DNA of 64,000 nucleotides from contig JAYKAV010003153.1 in NCBI GenBank assembly GCA_035582835.1, positions 1 through 64,000 of the forward strand. Reading direction: 5' to 3'. Numbering within the stretch: the first letter of the stretch is position 1; the number at the start of each line of letters is the position of its first letter. The translations under genes and the position numbers were made by a program. This document shows, one piece after another, positions 37,701-51,817 of this stretch. The notes below the pieces were generated by a model, which was given only the letters and a program-made list of their open reading frames with translations, did not search any database and was not told where the DNA came from. The stretch comes from Phoebastria nigripes (lineage: Eukaryota; Chordata; Aves; Procellariiformes; Diomedeidae).

Positions 37701-40700
37701 AATTTAGTAGGAATATGGAAGAAACTCTTTCTCCCCTGGTACATATCTTGTGCTGCTGTCATTTTTATTTGAATTCTATATGCTTTCAATTCTCAAAGGC
37801 TTGAGCTTCCTCATTCCAGTTAAGCACTGAGGGTTGAAGGAGTGAACTCAGTTTGCTTATGCATCTGAAGGGCTTGAAATGTAACTTCTTCAGCACTTAA
37901 CTTAGTGGCATTATGCTCTTCAATATGAGTCATTGCCACAAAATACAGCGCTGCCAGCGCTGGTCTTTCCCTTGGCATGTTTAGTTTGTTTAGTTAATGA
38001 GAGAAGCGCTTCAGAGGTAATTAAATGCTTTGTGAACTTCATGTTAGTGAGAAGTTCCTATCAATGGGAGACTGGGGTCCTCCAGGTGCTCTGGGGTGGC
38101 AAAATACCTGAAGGCACCAAGCATGGCTGGGCTGTTGGCTCCTGTGGATGAACGAGGGCCTGTCCCCTTGGGAGGGCTGCTCTCCTGGGGACGCCATCCG
38201 CATCTGGGAGCTAGCGGGGCAAACACATGGGATGGAGACTTTGAATTCACCAGGTGACCGGTCCCAATGTGCAATGGGAATTATTTTTGTGACTCTGACA
38301 CAGGGTTGCATTTGGCTGGTAACTCTTGGTCGGGCTAACAAATACCCATTCACTGCTGCATAAGTGACTTCTTACACTAGTAGTAATTGTGGAAGCTCAA
38401 TTGCATGCACACACAGACAAGGGAGGAGAGGATTGACCCTGTTACTGCGGTTCCTGTCAATGAGCATCCTAGTGAGAATGCTGAAGTACCCGTATCCATC
38501 ATCTTCCACATCTGCTTACCATGTTCATGCATTTATTTGAAAACGTTTGCAAGACTTCAATTTCTCCCCTTCCNCTCCCCACAAGTCCTGGTTTGGACAC
38601 TGCTATTTCCCAGTCTTTAGGAATATGTGGAGCAACATGCTTGGCTCAGTGTGTGGCCCTGGAGGAGACCGTATTGCCTTCTGCTTTACTGATGTGAACA
38701 CTGAGCCTTTTGTATCAAACTCTTTAAAGTGCTGTCATTAATGCATTCGCTGTCTCTAGACTACGGTGTGAGGTAGAAGGGTGTTGGGGGGAGAGGGTTA
38801 AGTACAAAATTAATTGGTTGGTATCAGATCTGTAAGGGCATGTTGTCACCCAAATGTCTTGCTAATATCTGGCTTGAACTTTGCATAACGTCAAGTAGAG
38901 TTCTCTGCAGAAATCTGCAGTTTGGCGTCACGGTCTCATGGAGGGCACTCAGACCTGCGTACTCTGTATTTCTGTAATGACTTACCCTCTCAAATCCTTC
39001 CCTTGCAACAGAGACTGCCAGTTGCACGAGTTTTCTTGTGGTAAGGAACTGAACTCTAGGTTAAAACCATGTCAGTTCATGCTCCAAGCAATCTACATGC
39101 TGTAAGAAGGAACTTCAGTGTCTTTGACCTAATCGCTCCGCCAGGTCACAAGGTGTCCTTATATGAATGGGAAAAAGAGAAAAACCTGTAAAGCCACGCT
39201 AACCTAGTATCCCCTCACCTCATTTGTGAGTGGGAATAAAGGTGTGTTTTGGTGAAGATGTTTTAGTTCCAAGGTTTCCAGCTTTATTCATTTTCCTGCT
39301 TTGGTCATGCTTATTGTCTCCTCTCGCTTGTATAGTTTGCTTCCGTTCTTCATCTCTGCACTCAAAACGCAGTGCAAAAGGTACTTTTGTAGCCTGCAAG
39401 AAGACTTGGATAACAAGTCTCTTCTGAGAGAAACTGTATTTTATCTAAAGTGAAATCTTGGCCCTGCTGAACTACTAAATAGCAATTTTGTTAGTGCATT
39501 CTTTGGTTTTGGTCAAGAAGAGATTGCAGAAGATGTCTCCCTTCAGTTCTCATGCCTAGGTGATTCTTGTTTGCATTGGTGACTTGTAGCATAGTGCAGA
39601 GATCAGAATATTATGGTGTATAAAAAGGTATTACATCCTTCTTCAGTTATTGCCTGAAGAGGTTTAAGGAGAATCTTACTGGAAAGCTGGAGGACAAAGA
39701 AAAAGCATCTCCAACAATGTTGCAAGTGTCTCTTGTTTGAGATTCATTGCTCTTTTATAACCAATTGCAAATCTCCTACTGATATAATAGGAGTTTAGCT
39801 TGCGTGTGATCATTCCAGGTTAGCTTGAATTACTTTATGTGAGGGAAATAAAACTTCAAAGTGAGAATTGATGCATATTAAAATAATTTCAGTATCAAAA
39901 TCCAGTAAAGATAGATATTAATATTTTTTGTAGCCATGTCAGTGCTTATGCCTTTCTTCAAAAATCTTATCGCAATGTGCTCTTGTTCTTATTAATGTAT
40001 GAAAACACTATATTCTCAGCATCNAAAGTATGTTTGGGTACGCTATAATTGTGCTATGTTGCCATTTAAATTTAGCAGCTTAGAAGATAGAGAAAACATC
40101 CCTCTGCTCCCTGGAAAAGCAAACCTTTTAGTGGATTAGACGTACGGGCTGTAACTGAACACTAGCGAGAGGTACAAAATGCTTTCAGACCATTCAGTTT
40201 CTGGAAGAGCCGCTCAGGGACATGTGCTATAAATCTAGGGCCTCCCTTTGGTAGGTTGCATAATTTTAAGATCTCTGATGCCTTCTAATACGTGGCTGGA
40301 GAGGAATGTATGAAGCTGTTAATTTCAAGAAAAGCATGATGGATGGCTGTGTGAAGAGCTCAGATCCTTCTGTAGCTCTTTCGTTGTCCCACTGAACCCA
40401 TTTGGCTTTTAGAAACTGGTTGTATAAAAATGATGTAATTATGAGGAAAAAGCCCCTAAAATTGGTTTGTTAAACAGGCAGTAAATATGCAAATGGTGCA
40501 TTTTAGGATCGGAGCAANGTGACCCTTGATGTCACCAGCTCATATGACATGAGGACATTGCTTGCCGAAGGTCACTGGCTGCACGTTAAGTCTCACTTTC
40601 CGCTTCCATGTGTGTGGTTATTCCTGCCTTCCACCTGCAGAAGCAGGACCGGGGATGCTATTGCTGTTTGGTGATGGATGAAGTGCGCCTTGAATGGTGG

Positions 40701-41863
40701 TCTTGGGTGGGAAGCCATCAGACCCTTCTGGTTCTGGTGGCCAGCCTGATTCTGTGATGGCCTTTGAATAACGCATCTAATCCTGCCTGGTGATGGTTGG
40801 GGAGGGGGGGAACAGACAGGACTGAAATATTTCTACCTCTTTTTTTATGTTCCCATAAACTAGAGGTGGAGCCTCAGCAATTTTGGAAGCTGTTTGTATT
40901 CCCCGTCCACCTCAGTATATGGAGGTGGTTTTGCTTCGTTGGGTTCCTCCCCCCCATCCCAAGTTTTGCAGCCAAAAGTTGGTTTCTTTTGTCTTGAAGA
41001 GCTGTTTTGCAAACATTCAATGCACCACTGTTCAACGAAGTCTTATGTCCCACTGAAGTGAGTTATATGCTCATGTGTCCTGATAAATCATGGTTTTGAA
41101 CGTTTGAACATTAGTCACAGCTGATGGATGCATCTGGCTGTTAGCTGTGGGGAAGGAGTGGATGCTGCGGAGGCTTGCAGTGAAGGCTTGCTCTGCCATC
41201 CTCCCCACCTTGGGCAACAGGCACTGACATCTGCGTGGCAGTACTGACCTTGCCAGCAGTCCCAGCTGTGGTAAGCCTCCAAGTGGGAAGAAGCATGAAG
41301 GCAGAGTAACCCTGCCAGCACAGTTCTCCTGCCCCGCTTTCCAAGATGTTTCTTGGTTAGTCTTCCTTCCTTTTTTTTCTAGGTAGATGAAGAGATTTTC
41401 ATTGCTTTCGAGAGGCTGTGTTAGTTGTGTAATTTTTGTTGGATTCAGACTGATGTGGAGAATCTCTTTTGAGCATAAGCTTTCAGCAGTGAACATCCCT
41501 GACAATTTATTCTGAATACTTTTTCAATTTGAAAATATCTTTCCCATCTTTTCTTCTGCCAAAGGGTACGTAATCACTCACACTCCTAGCTTTCACCAGA
41601 GCCTTGCTTGTGACTGGCCTACACAAACTTGAGGTATACAAAACGTTCAGGGTAGTACGGTGAGACAGAAAGAACAAGTCATCATGGCTGTTGCCAAAAT
41701 AGTGGTCAAAAGGATGTTGTTATAATGGCCAGAAACTTTGCTCTTCATTTGGTATAGTTGATGCAGCATTCAAGAAAAAGCAAGCTGAAAAAAAACAATT
41801 TAAGTACTGATTTTTATTTACTTACTTACTTATAAAACTCTTCCAAAGTGTTATTTCCAGCAG

Positions 41864-41892
41864 TTCTAGAAGTAAAACATTTACTTCTAGAA
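41864..41892 (+). repeat. Perfect 13-bp inverted repeat made of two TTCTAGAA dyads
   Basis: TTCTAGAAGTAAA (41864-41876) and TTTACTTCTAGAA (41880-41892) are exact reverse complements around the loop ACA. Each arm carries TTCTAGAA, itself a palindrome of the heat-shock-element type TTCnnGAA. A 29-base near-perfect palindrome is a good hairpin or cruciform candidate and possibly a paired HSF-like site. Confidence 0.85.
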
Positions 41893-43254
41893 ATTATTTG
41901 AAATCTAGCATGAGTCTTCCTACAGTAAAATTTTTTGTTGTTGTTGGGTGCTCAGTGAAAAAACCTGAAGTGATATGCTTAAAAAAAAATTGCACGGATT
42001 TAGCAGGCATGAAGGTAGGCTCTATCAAAAGCCTCCTGCTTGTGTGATAGTCAGGCTTTTATTCTTAAATAGCTTTGGAGGCATTCACAAGGCTGTATGT
42101 AGATCTTAGAGGTTATGAGAAGAGTGTAAATCAGATGGAGGCCAGTGACTCCTATGCGAGTGATCAATAGTTTGTACTGTTATCAGCAATGATGAAAACA
42201 AACAAATAAAAAAAACCTAACCTGAAGGCTTTCTATACCATCTGTCTTGGATCAAGTTGGAGAAATGAATGGATATTGGGTTTTGGTGTTGCATTGTTTA
42301 ACCTGGAATTGTTTCCTAGCTTTGTCTGTAACCAGCAGTGCATATTGGATTTTTTCTCAGAATGCTAGAGTAGTCTTGTTTTTAGTCGTAAAATTTAAGA
42401 CTGTAAATGATTTAAATTTTTATTTCCTTAGATGTGATAATGAAGTAGAGTTTACAATTAATATTTAGGGTGGATTTCTTTTTCTGCGTCTTAATTTTGA
42501 AATGTCCTGATTTTAGTTTTGGTAGTATAGAGCTCAGAGATCATGACATACAAATGGCGGGGGAGGGGGGGAGAGAGAGAAAAAAAGAGAAAATAAAAGA
42601 AGAAAAAGTCACCAGAGAGCTAACCTGACTACCAGGCTCTATTTTACAGGATTCCTCTGCAAGTCCAGACTTTGAATGGCCGGACACTTTCCACTGCACA
42701 GTGGTACACTGAGAGCAAGTGATAGACTGTTGCAGGGAGTAATTTGAAGGGTTGAGTTTTCTTCATTGGTTTTTCAGAGCTATTTGATAACCAGCCTTAT
42801 TCATTGTTTAGTTGTGTGTGTAACTTTTGGATCTCCAGATGTCCAAGTAAGAAAAAACATGTCGCAGCATAACTCAGACTTTATGTTATTATGATTAGCA
42901 GTTGCAGTGCAACTCTTAGCAGTGAAACTCAGAAGACTGTTAAAATAGAGCAGCAAGAAATTTAGACAAAGTTCATAGTGGCAACAAGTACACTAGCATT
43001 TTCCTCTCTGGAGCTTTAGTAAGGAAGTTTCACGTGGGTTTATATTCAGTCTTAAATGTCTGCAATGCATTTGGCAATTGAATGGTAAGGAGAATTTACT
43101 TAAAATGAGGGTCTTCATTTTGCAGTCAGAGTATTTGTCTTGAATAGCTTCCTATTTTCTCTGGACAAGTGCTTTTTGTCATGTGCTGCCTAAAAAAAAT
43201 GCTGATAATCTTCATGTGGTCTTCTCATACAGGTCCCCAGCAGAGAGGACAAAG

Positions 43255-43500
43255 GCCTTTTTATTTATATAGATGTGTGTGTGCATAAAATAAATATTTA
43301 TACATAAATATTTACTTAAAGAATATATGTGTATAACACCATTATAGTAATATATCCGGCATTTTAAATACATATATAAATAAATGTATATATAAAAACG
43401 CCACACCTGGAACCGTATAAACAAATCATGTAAAAGTGATGTTTAAAGTCAAGTAAACTAAAACAGTGTTGTGTGTGTATATATATCTATATATGTAATT
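43255..43500. repeat. AT-rich simple-sequence region
   Basis: Dense TATA/ATAT and AAATAAATATTTATA stretches, ending in a short GTGTGTGTGT then TATATATATC repeat near 43470-43490. It contains no coding signal; the isoleucine/tyrosine-rich frame here is compositional. Confidence 0.75.
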
Positions 43501-44262
43501 TAGAAATGGAAAATTAATTTGAAATTGTTATATATTCTCGTNAGCTTTATTAGCTTGTGATAAAGATTTGTGTGTCTTAGCTATAAACAGCTGGTATGAA
43601 TTTATTAAACAACGTGCAACTCCTTTAAAATGTGTTTCTTGTTTTCTGAGGGTTTTTTATTGGACTTTTTTCTGCAGTCTTTTATACTTTGGGGCTTTAG
43701 CCAATAAGTGTCTGGCTTAAAATAAATGTCTGCTGTAATACTCCCTTGACGTATAAAAGGCAAGATATCCACTAGGATTTACTAATGTCTCCTATTTCTG
43801 TTTTATTTCTTTGTGCTAGAAGTTTGCGTTGGACTAATCCTGAGGAGTTCTCTCTCCATTGCATTAAATGAAGGCACGTACATATAGGACTGTGCTTTCA
43901 TTGAGCTGCAGTAGGTCTCAGCATATCAGCATATTAGCCATAATTGGTTTAATTGTTACTTTCCATGCACTTCAGAGCATGCTTATTTATCTGAGCTGAA
44001 TTGTCTTCTTTCACGTGTTTAAGGTTGCCTTTTTCTTCCACATTACCAAAGGAACGTGCCATAAGCATTAATGCCTTTATACTTAAAATGTGAACCCTCT
44101 ACTGATGAAGCGCGGTTGACTTGGAGAAGCTTCTGCACCTTGATGCGTTTGTTCTGCGCTCTCTCCTTGGGTGCTGAGCTGCATGCTCAAAGGAGAGCTG
44201 GCAGAAGCATAGCTCTGAGTCCCCAGCCTTTTCAGCTGCTGGTTATAATGCTAGCAGAATTT

Positions 44263-44266
<4 letters not shown>

Positions 44267-44325
<59 letters not shown>
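44267..44325 (+). repeat. 59-base poly-T tract
   Basis: Uninterrupted run of 59 T, the longest homopolymer in the window. No retroelement 3' end is recognisable on the complementary strand next to it, although a poly-A tail of an antisense insertion is one explanation. The length may be unreliable in the assembly. Confidence 0.9.
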
Positions 44326-44330
<5 letters not shown>

Positions 44331-47300
44331 GTGACTCCTAAATGTGGCAAAACTTTCTGTGGGAGTGGACGTGGTGGGCTCTCATTGCTGCACTTGGGTT
44401 TTACCTTAAAAGTGGACTGCTGCTACAGCTTTTGCAGAGTGCTGGTTTGGGATGGCATTCAGGTGAGCTGTGCTCCCTGGACAGATGATTTGTGCCAATA
44501 AGCAATACTTGCAGTGCCTGAACTTGCCTCCGTTTTCCTCTTTACTTATGTGATGCAGTTTATCATTATCTCAATTCTTTGAAGCAAGCGGGTTGTTTCC
44601 TACATGTTTATGCATGCCTAGTTTGTTTCTGGATAGGAGAAAGTGAAACAATGGCTGGTATATCACGACGGATTCAATTTGTAGTAGCGTTTTCTTGCCA
44701 CTGGCTGTTAGTTTTTGTCACTTCATGAGTTTTTGGTTCACATTTCCGCACTTAACTCTCTGCTTTCACGTGTGGGATTGCTTCATTAATTGCATTTTGT
44801 TCTCACTGCTGCCATGTACGAGGCTTTTCTTTTTCCTGTGAGAGGGACTCCAAGGCAAAAAAGTCAATACCTTTAAATTGTACAGCATAACATATTATTC
44901 TATTTGTATTCCTAAATTGGATGTTCTGGAAAGAATGGGGTGATTGCATCACGTTTGATGCAGGAAAGGCATATCCCATTAAGAGGGACTAAATCGTAGA
45001 CCATGAAAACCTTATGAAAACAAGATAACACATATTGGGCTACTAAGGTTATTAAGGAGATGGATGTTCAGTTAGTGGAATTAATTTTATCATCTGTAAA
45101 TGAATAAAAATAGTCCTGTTTGGGAAGGAAGTACACCATTATATGCCCTGCAGCCATCTTCTTATGTATGGCCTTTGCAGCATGGAAATTAATTTCTTCT
45201 TTGGAAGAAGCTGAGCTCAGTTCCTTTTGCCACTTCACACTTAAGCTCCGTTAGAGAAAACTAACTCTTCTGTGTTTTGGGTTAGTTGAGGAGGCCCCAG
45301 CAATAAAACTTACTTAGTAATTTTCCAAACTGTTTATTCCAAAACAGGCACTTAAACTTCTGTTCTGATGCAAATCACATGGCCCCTAAGGTGATGCCTC
45401 CTCAGCAGTCCCATGTATTTGCGTGCTTTGGTTGTGGAGTTAATTTGCGTTGGCCATCCAAAAAAACCCAACCCTGTAACTGGAAGAGGGAATCTACAGA
45501 CTTGCAGCTCCCGAAAGCTAAAGCAGCCGTACAAAGTTTACATTGCGTTTCTAGCTACATTTTCATTCCATTTCCTCTTTCTGTCTCTCCGAGAAATTAA
45601 GTAGGCAGTAATTTTTACCCACTGGCATATAGTCTCCCAGGGAGAAATCTAGATTAGTTCTGTAAACTCTCTGAACAGAAGAATAATCTTCAGAGAGAAG
45701 ACAGCCAGTTAAAATAAATAGGGCTCTAAGGCACACCCGCAGCATGAGAACATGACTGAGCTCNAGAGAAGGCTTAGTGAAAGCTACTAATTTAGGTCTT
45801 AAATTTCTGCAGACATTCTGGCACTTGACTGTAAATTATTTTCCATCACTTAAGTATTTGGGAAGCATATATTTTTTTGTAATTGCCCATGTTCTTCTTG
45901 CAAATATGATCTTAGCAACAATGTCTGAATTATTTTGCTTTAGTCCTTTTGACAACTTGTTTTTTGACATTGTGATGTTATTTCTTCTTCAAATCAGAAC
46001 ACTAGTTGTCTCCTGTTATTCAGGGGACCCACAAGTATTGCTCATCCCATCTTGGTGATAATCCTGTTATCTCTCTGTTCTCTTCAATGCTTCGAGTGGC
46101 TTGGAAAAGCAAGACCAGATGTTTAGTCTTGTTAGATGCCAATAGAGGTACACTTGCACAGAGTAGTTTCTTTTTCCCTTGTGCGAGGTGAGTGTGAATT
46201 TTGACTCATTTTAATAATCCTTTGAATTCTAATTTTAACTTGCATGTCAGTACATGAAAAAAGTTTAAGCTACATGTGAAATACGTGAAATGTATCAGAA
46301 TCTAATGCTGTGTGTGTAGTTAACTGCTTCCATTTCATATGGGCAAGTTCAAAAGCAGGGATCATCCTTTCTAATAACTTCTACTGAATTTGCAGTGATG
46401 ATGCTGTATTGGTGTTATGTCAAAAATTAAAGCTGAAGGCACCTTTTGTGAAGTTGTTTGCCTCTGCTTCCTTATGTCCTGCAGTGGTTGGGCTGTCATA
46501 AGGGAAGGGGGAGAGGTAGCGGAGATGAAACCTCCTCATGGAAGAGTAGAGCTGCAAGGAAACCATGATCAGTCAAGCCATGACAAGTGAGAGATGGCAC
46601 CAGCTAATAACCCTTCTGGCATCGGCATGTGGAAACTGTTCCTGCTTATTAACAACCTGTTCTGGGGCAAGCAAGGGAAGCCGAGGGCTGCTGCTTCTGC
46701 TTCGCTCCCCTGGCATTGAAGTTGATCTGTTTAGCGTTAGTTGATTGAAAAATTAAAGAGCATGTATCTAAAAGGCCTATGCATTGTGCAGTTACCCTAT
46801 TTTGTAAACTTAACTTATATTTTTGGATCCTTTTCTGCATCAACCCAATTGTGTGTAAGAGTAATTAACACTGCGTGGTGCCTCTTCTGTTTTTAGCAGC
46901 TAACATCCTCCTGTGCTCCTCTGTAGGAGGTGTAGGTGCATAGCTCTGTTTGGTGCATGCAGGGATGGATGGAGTGATGGATGTGTGTGTGTGTATGTAA
47001 CAGTTTATTTAAAGTGCAAAAGCAAGTTAAAACTTTTTCTTTGTGGAGGGCATTAGATAAATATTAAGGGCTGAAATACAGTAAGAGAAAAATGATAAGA
47101 AGAAGAGAGAGCGTTGAAACCATGTGTCTTTTTCCTAAAACCTGTGAACCCACAGGTATGCTCAGCTGTGTTTGTGTAGAGGGAAAACTCAAACTTTGTG
47201 TTTGGTTTTGTTTGACATAATTTCTGAATGTGGGACTACAGGGATACACGGTATGTTGTTGTCAGGGTTACTGCTGAGGATAAGTAGCAGAACTGAGAAT

Positions 47301-49470
47301 GAAATGTAAGAGATGGTTTTGTGGGTTCTTCACTGGCAAAATGGCTGAATGCCTGTGGGCTCTCCCCATCCTTTTCCCGTGGGCTGCGATGAGTCAAAGA
47401 GCTGGTTTGGGTCTGCTGCAGCCAAGCCACTGCTGCACCGCAGGGAGGGAGCTGCTGTGCATGGAGGGAAAGGGATGAAGCAAAGCTGGAGGACATGGGA
47501 GGACAGGCCAGGAGGTGTAGGTAGCCCTCTGGCCAGGGCTGGGTGGTATCTGCTGTTGGGGTCCACAGCCAGAGCGAGAAGTATGGTGGGTTGGTACTTT
47601 GCCTTATACTTTTTTTTTCCTTACATGTTATCTTTAATGATTATCGGTGTGCTGTGCACGCCTTAGATTACAGCTTTATAGATCAGTCTGGAAGCACCTT
47701 TAAAGTTACAGGGAGAAAAAGGAGGGAAGCAAAAACTTACAGGAGCACGCAGGAGTATGGCCTTTGGAGTGAGGTGAGGGCAGGGTCTCCTGGCGGTGAT
47801 ATGTAGCAAAATACTCTGTTAATCAAAAGGTTTTTTTGACTTAAGCTAGTTTTGATCCCTGCTTGGTCTGGGTTTGCAGGACTGCCTTATAACCCCTTTT
47901 ATAGCTAGTTATGTGAGCAGTTTCCACTGCAAACCCTACACTGGGGGTTTAACTCGGCTGTATAAATTTGATCTGGACTTTAAAATTGGCATGTATGTTC
48001 TTGATTTGGAAGCAAGTATCGAGGCTGGCTGGCTAATCTGTTGGCTATGCGAATAATATTGCTGTAGTAAAGGCTGTGAGGAATATGATACAGCTCTCAG
48101 TTTCCATTGAGTGCAGAGGAAGCTTATTTGCCACAAAGAGCAGGTGCTCCCATGGCTCTCTCTTTCATGCAGAATTGGTAAGCTAGATCCCAAGTGTCCC
48201 AAACTTGTCGGGAGTCTGGATTCTAAGTTGGGTTTTTGCTTCCTTCTTTGCAGGGAAAGAGGTAAGGAAGGGCTTTGGTGAGCCGCCCCGTTAGGTAGGG
48301 CATGCTGGAGCACAGCGAATACCCTATTTGTGCTCATGGTGTTCAGGTGTTGGATCCGAGTACACCATGCTGCCGCCCCTGCGGGTTGCAATGTGCTGGG
48401 GCCACCCATCAGCTGTCAGGTCGGATGTGCACAATTCGTGTGAGGGAGCCGGTGCAGCTACAGAGCATAAGTGTGCCCCCCCTCCTCATGTTTTGGGGCA
48501 AGGTTGTGTTCTCCAAAAATACAGTAAGGGCTGCTTCTCCAATCTTGCAGTGATTCACCAAAGGAGTGCTTTCTAGCTCTACGTACATTTGAGAGCATGC
48601 TGTTAAAATACTGGCTATCAGTGCAAGGTGGTACTTTGGTCAGGTGAAATGAGGCTAGGGATAAACAAGGTGGTAACAGGTAATGAGTGTAAATATTAGC
48701 TGAAAGTGTATTATAGCAGGGAGATAAAGTCCCTGTGGTTTGAAGGTCTGTGTGAAAAAGCTGAGCGTTATTTGATAAAAGAGAGGTTGCCTGATTGCTT
48801 ATTTTGTGATTCTGCAAAGTTCTGTAATGTTCTTTCTGTATGTGGGTGTGTTGCATTTTGGTTTTTTAATTATTTAAAATACCTTAATATAGGGAAGGAT
48901 GTAGACTGAAAGAGAAGCAAGAGTGGTAATGATACAAGGATCATTGTCTGGTTGACTTCTGCTTCCATTATGCATGTCTTTAAACTGAATTGCTGTAGCC
49001 AACCGCATATCAGAAATGCTCGAGGGGTAAAAATCAAGCTGGAGGGATTTTACATAGCCCGGGGAGATTTAAATCGGGAGCAATGAATTTCATTCTGAGA
49101 GAAAGTTGCAAATGACACTGAAGGATGTTTGTGTGATGGGGGGACCATTATTTACTGTCAGACTATGAAATAGTTTCTTTGGGAGAGTGGTTGTGATGCA
49201 CTATCACATGAGCTGGTTGCAGCTAGGATTGATTCAAGGCAGGTGGCATGGAAAAGATAAAAGGCAGCTTCCATTTCTAGTCAAATAGACCTTTGTCTTA
49301 CGAGTAACTGCAATTTAAGTATTTCATTTATTACTGCATAAAAGCTAATTAGTGACAGTTCAAAGAAGAGATGCTTGTCAAGTTTTCTTCTTAGTCATGT
49401 GAGGAAAAATAGATGGTTATATGTTAATTAGAAATGAATTGAGTTACAAATGACATTGATTCAGAGATAG

Positions 49471-49495
49471 ATGCACATGTATGTGCACACGTGCA
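49471..49495. repeat. 25-base alternating purine-pyrimidine tract with a CACGTG E-box
   Basis: Every base alternates purine and pyrimidine over 25 positions without being a simple dinucleotide repeat. It contains the inverted pair GCACAT/ATGTGC and a CACGTG E-box at 49488-49493 (USF/MYC/CLOCK type). It is a Z-DNA candidate; function is unknown. Confidence 0.6.
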
Positions 49496-51414
49496 ATTTT
49501 CCTGGAAAGGATCTTTTAAAATATCTCACTAAAGCTTGAGAGTAAAAGTAAAAAAAGCTATTTTTCTTGCCCTTTTTTTTTTTTTTTTAAATGTTGGTTA
49601 CTGCAAAACAAAATAATAGACTGGCTAAAACTTAGCTCAAGAAAACAGTTGTATTCCAGAGTGTTTTGGGCTGTTTGCTTTTAAAAACCTGAGGCATAGA
49701 ACTATGTTGAGATTACTTTTTATACTGTTGCTTTTGAAGTTGGTCATGGATCAAGAACTGGTTTACTTCTGTTTTATCTCCGTTTGGAACGTATTTTAGA
49801 GCAATATTTGCAGTTTGGGAATTCTGATGTTTAAAAAAACAAGAACAACAAAACCTTTTTTGTTTTGTTTTGGTCAAACAAAACTGAAATCTAATATTAG
49901 ATGGGCAATTTCATTTATGTTTATTAGAAAGCGTCCTGAGCATCTCTGGATGGCATAGGCTGGCTTTTGGCTTTCAGCCATGAAGCTGATTGCTGCTGAG
50001 GGGCCAAAAAGAGGTTTGCTGCTGGGGGCTGCGGGAGTGATTGGCCTCAGCAGGTGCTTGATCATGAAATGTCTCTCCTGCTTGCCTCCCCCTCTGTCTC
50101 CAAATGAGCTTCCCAGAGCATAGGGGCATGGAACTACGTAGGAGGAAACATTTCTGGTTTGGCAATTTCATAGTTTTAAATCTGCTTTGTAAACATCAAA
50201 AAAACTCCTGATTTTGTTGTAGCTGTAATTCCTGCTTGATTTTAAAAAACTTGCCTCATACTGTAAATAGAGAATTAAAACAGATCCATCAAGGATTTCA
50301 AGAGTGTTTGTGGTGCTTAAAGCTAGTTTGATTCAGAAGTAGCCTGTTTTATAATTTTAATGCCATACTCTTCCATGCATATGTCTTGTTGCATTGATTC
50401 CATTTGTTTGCGTGTGTATGTTTAATAAAGGTGTGTGTTAAGGATATGCATTTTTCCCACTAGGATTTCAGCATTAGGAGTTTTTTGCTTTTGCCCATCA
50501 GTTTACTAGTCTTTTGGCATTTAAGCATAGGTAATACTGTAGTTCTGCAACTGATGCCAGATAATTTTACTAAGCTAAGGCTAAACTTGCAGTTTAAGAA
50601 CAAAATCGCTCATGCAGGACAAAAAAAGCTGTACAAAAGTAGTAATGATTTATAAATAACGCTTCAAAATTTCATATATCTTGGCACCTACATCTTTTTA
50701 TATCTTCCGCATCTGTTGGATTTTTCAGTATCTGGGTGAAAAAAATGAAATAAATTGAGTTAGTTTCCGTTGTGCTAAGGAATACGGGCAACCTTTCTTT
50801 TAGTTATGACGCTTGCATCTGTGGTAAAACTCTGCCCTGTAGTTTCAGTACCACTTCGTTATAGGCACTTCACAAACCAAGGATGCGGGCCAGTACTCTC
50901 AGGAAAGACTTGTGCTCCAGCTGAGATTTCCTAGAAGTACCAACCTCACCTCTCTTGGTTAGTCAGATCTCTTATCCAAAATCAGTAGGTGTTACTTGGA
51001 AGCCTTATCCACTGTATCTAGATAAGGAGATTACTGCTCTGGCATCGCTCTGCGTGTGCAGCTCTTCAGACTCTTGTCCAGTAATTGGTTCATTCAGATG
51101 TGCCTGTGACGGTCTCACTTGTAAGGCACATTCAGTCCCCTGCCTGCACGGCAGGTCTCATGGACGCAGCCAGAGGCCTGTCACACTTCTCGGGACCTGT
51201 CTGCTTTGTTCCCCATCTCCAGGGGGCACTTTCCANCCATATTTTTCAGGCATTTTCAGCTTGGGTTTTTGCTGAAATGATTTTACAGCTGTCTCCCATG
51301 TGGGCTTGCAAAGAGTTTCATCCCCAGTAGGCAACAGTTTGAGTGACCTCTTGAAAGTCAGGTGATTAGTTGTGGTGGTTGTGTGTTGGCTACCGGAATC
51401 AAACAAAAAAGTGA

Positions 51415-51448
51415 TTTTTTTTTTTTTTTTAAATTTTTTTTTTTTTTT
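51415..51448 (+). repeat. Paired poly-T tracts (T16 AAA T15)
   Basis: Two T-runs separated by AAA in intron 2. The structure resembles the T-tracts around exon 3 and is low-complexity DNA. Confidence 0.9.
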
Positions 51449-51817
51449 GGAAATAATTTGTTTTATTTTACACTTCTTTGGATGGTAAGGGCCCCCCCCA
51501 CCCTCCCATGAAAATATTCATCCTGAAGCCTGCTTTTGAAGTCTTCCTGCTCAATGTGTGTAGGTTGCTTTTTTTCATCACGAATTACAATGTGTGAACA
51601 TCATGCGCATTTGAGTACGTTTGGAGAAAGCTAGATTTTATTCACTTCAGCAGTCCAATCACAAAGCACAGCGATCCGTTTGACCTTTAGCTTTTAGCAC
51701 CCTTACGTTCCTTTCCCTTTTCCAGACCTTGCTGACAAATGTCAGCATGCCATAATGTATCGGTTTAGGGATCTGTTTATGGCAGGTTCCACCCCTCCAA
51801 AGGTTTGAGGAGCTTCC

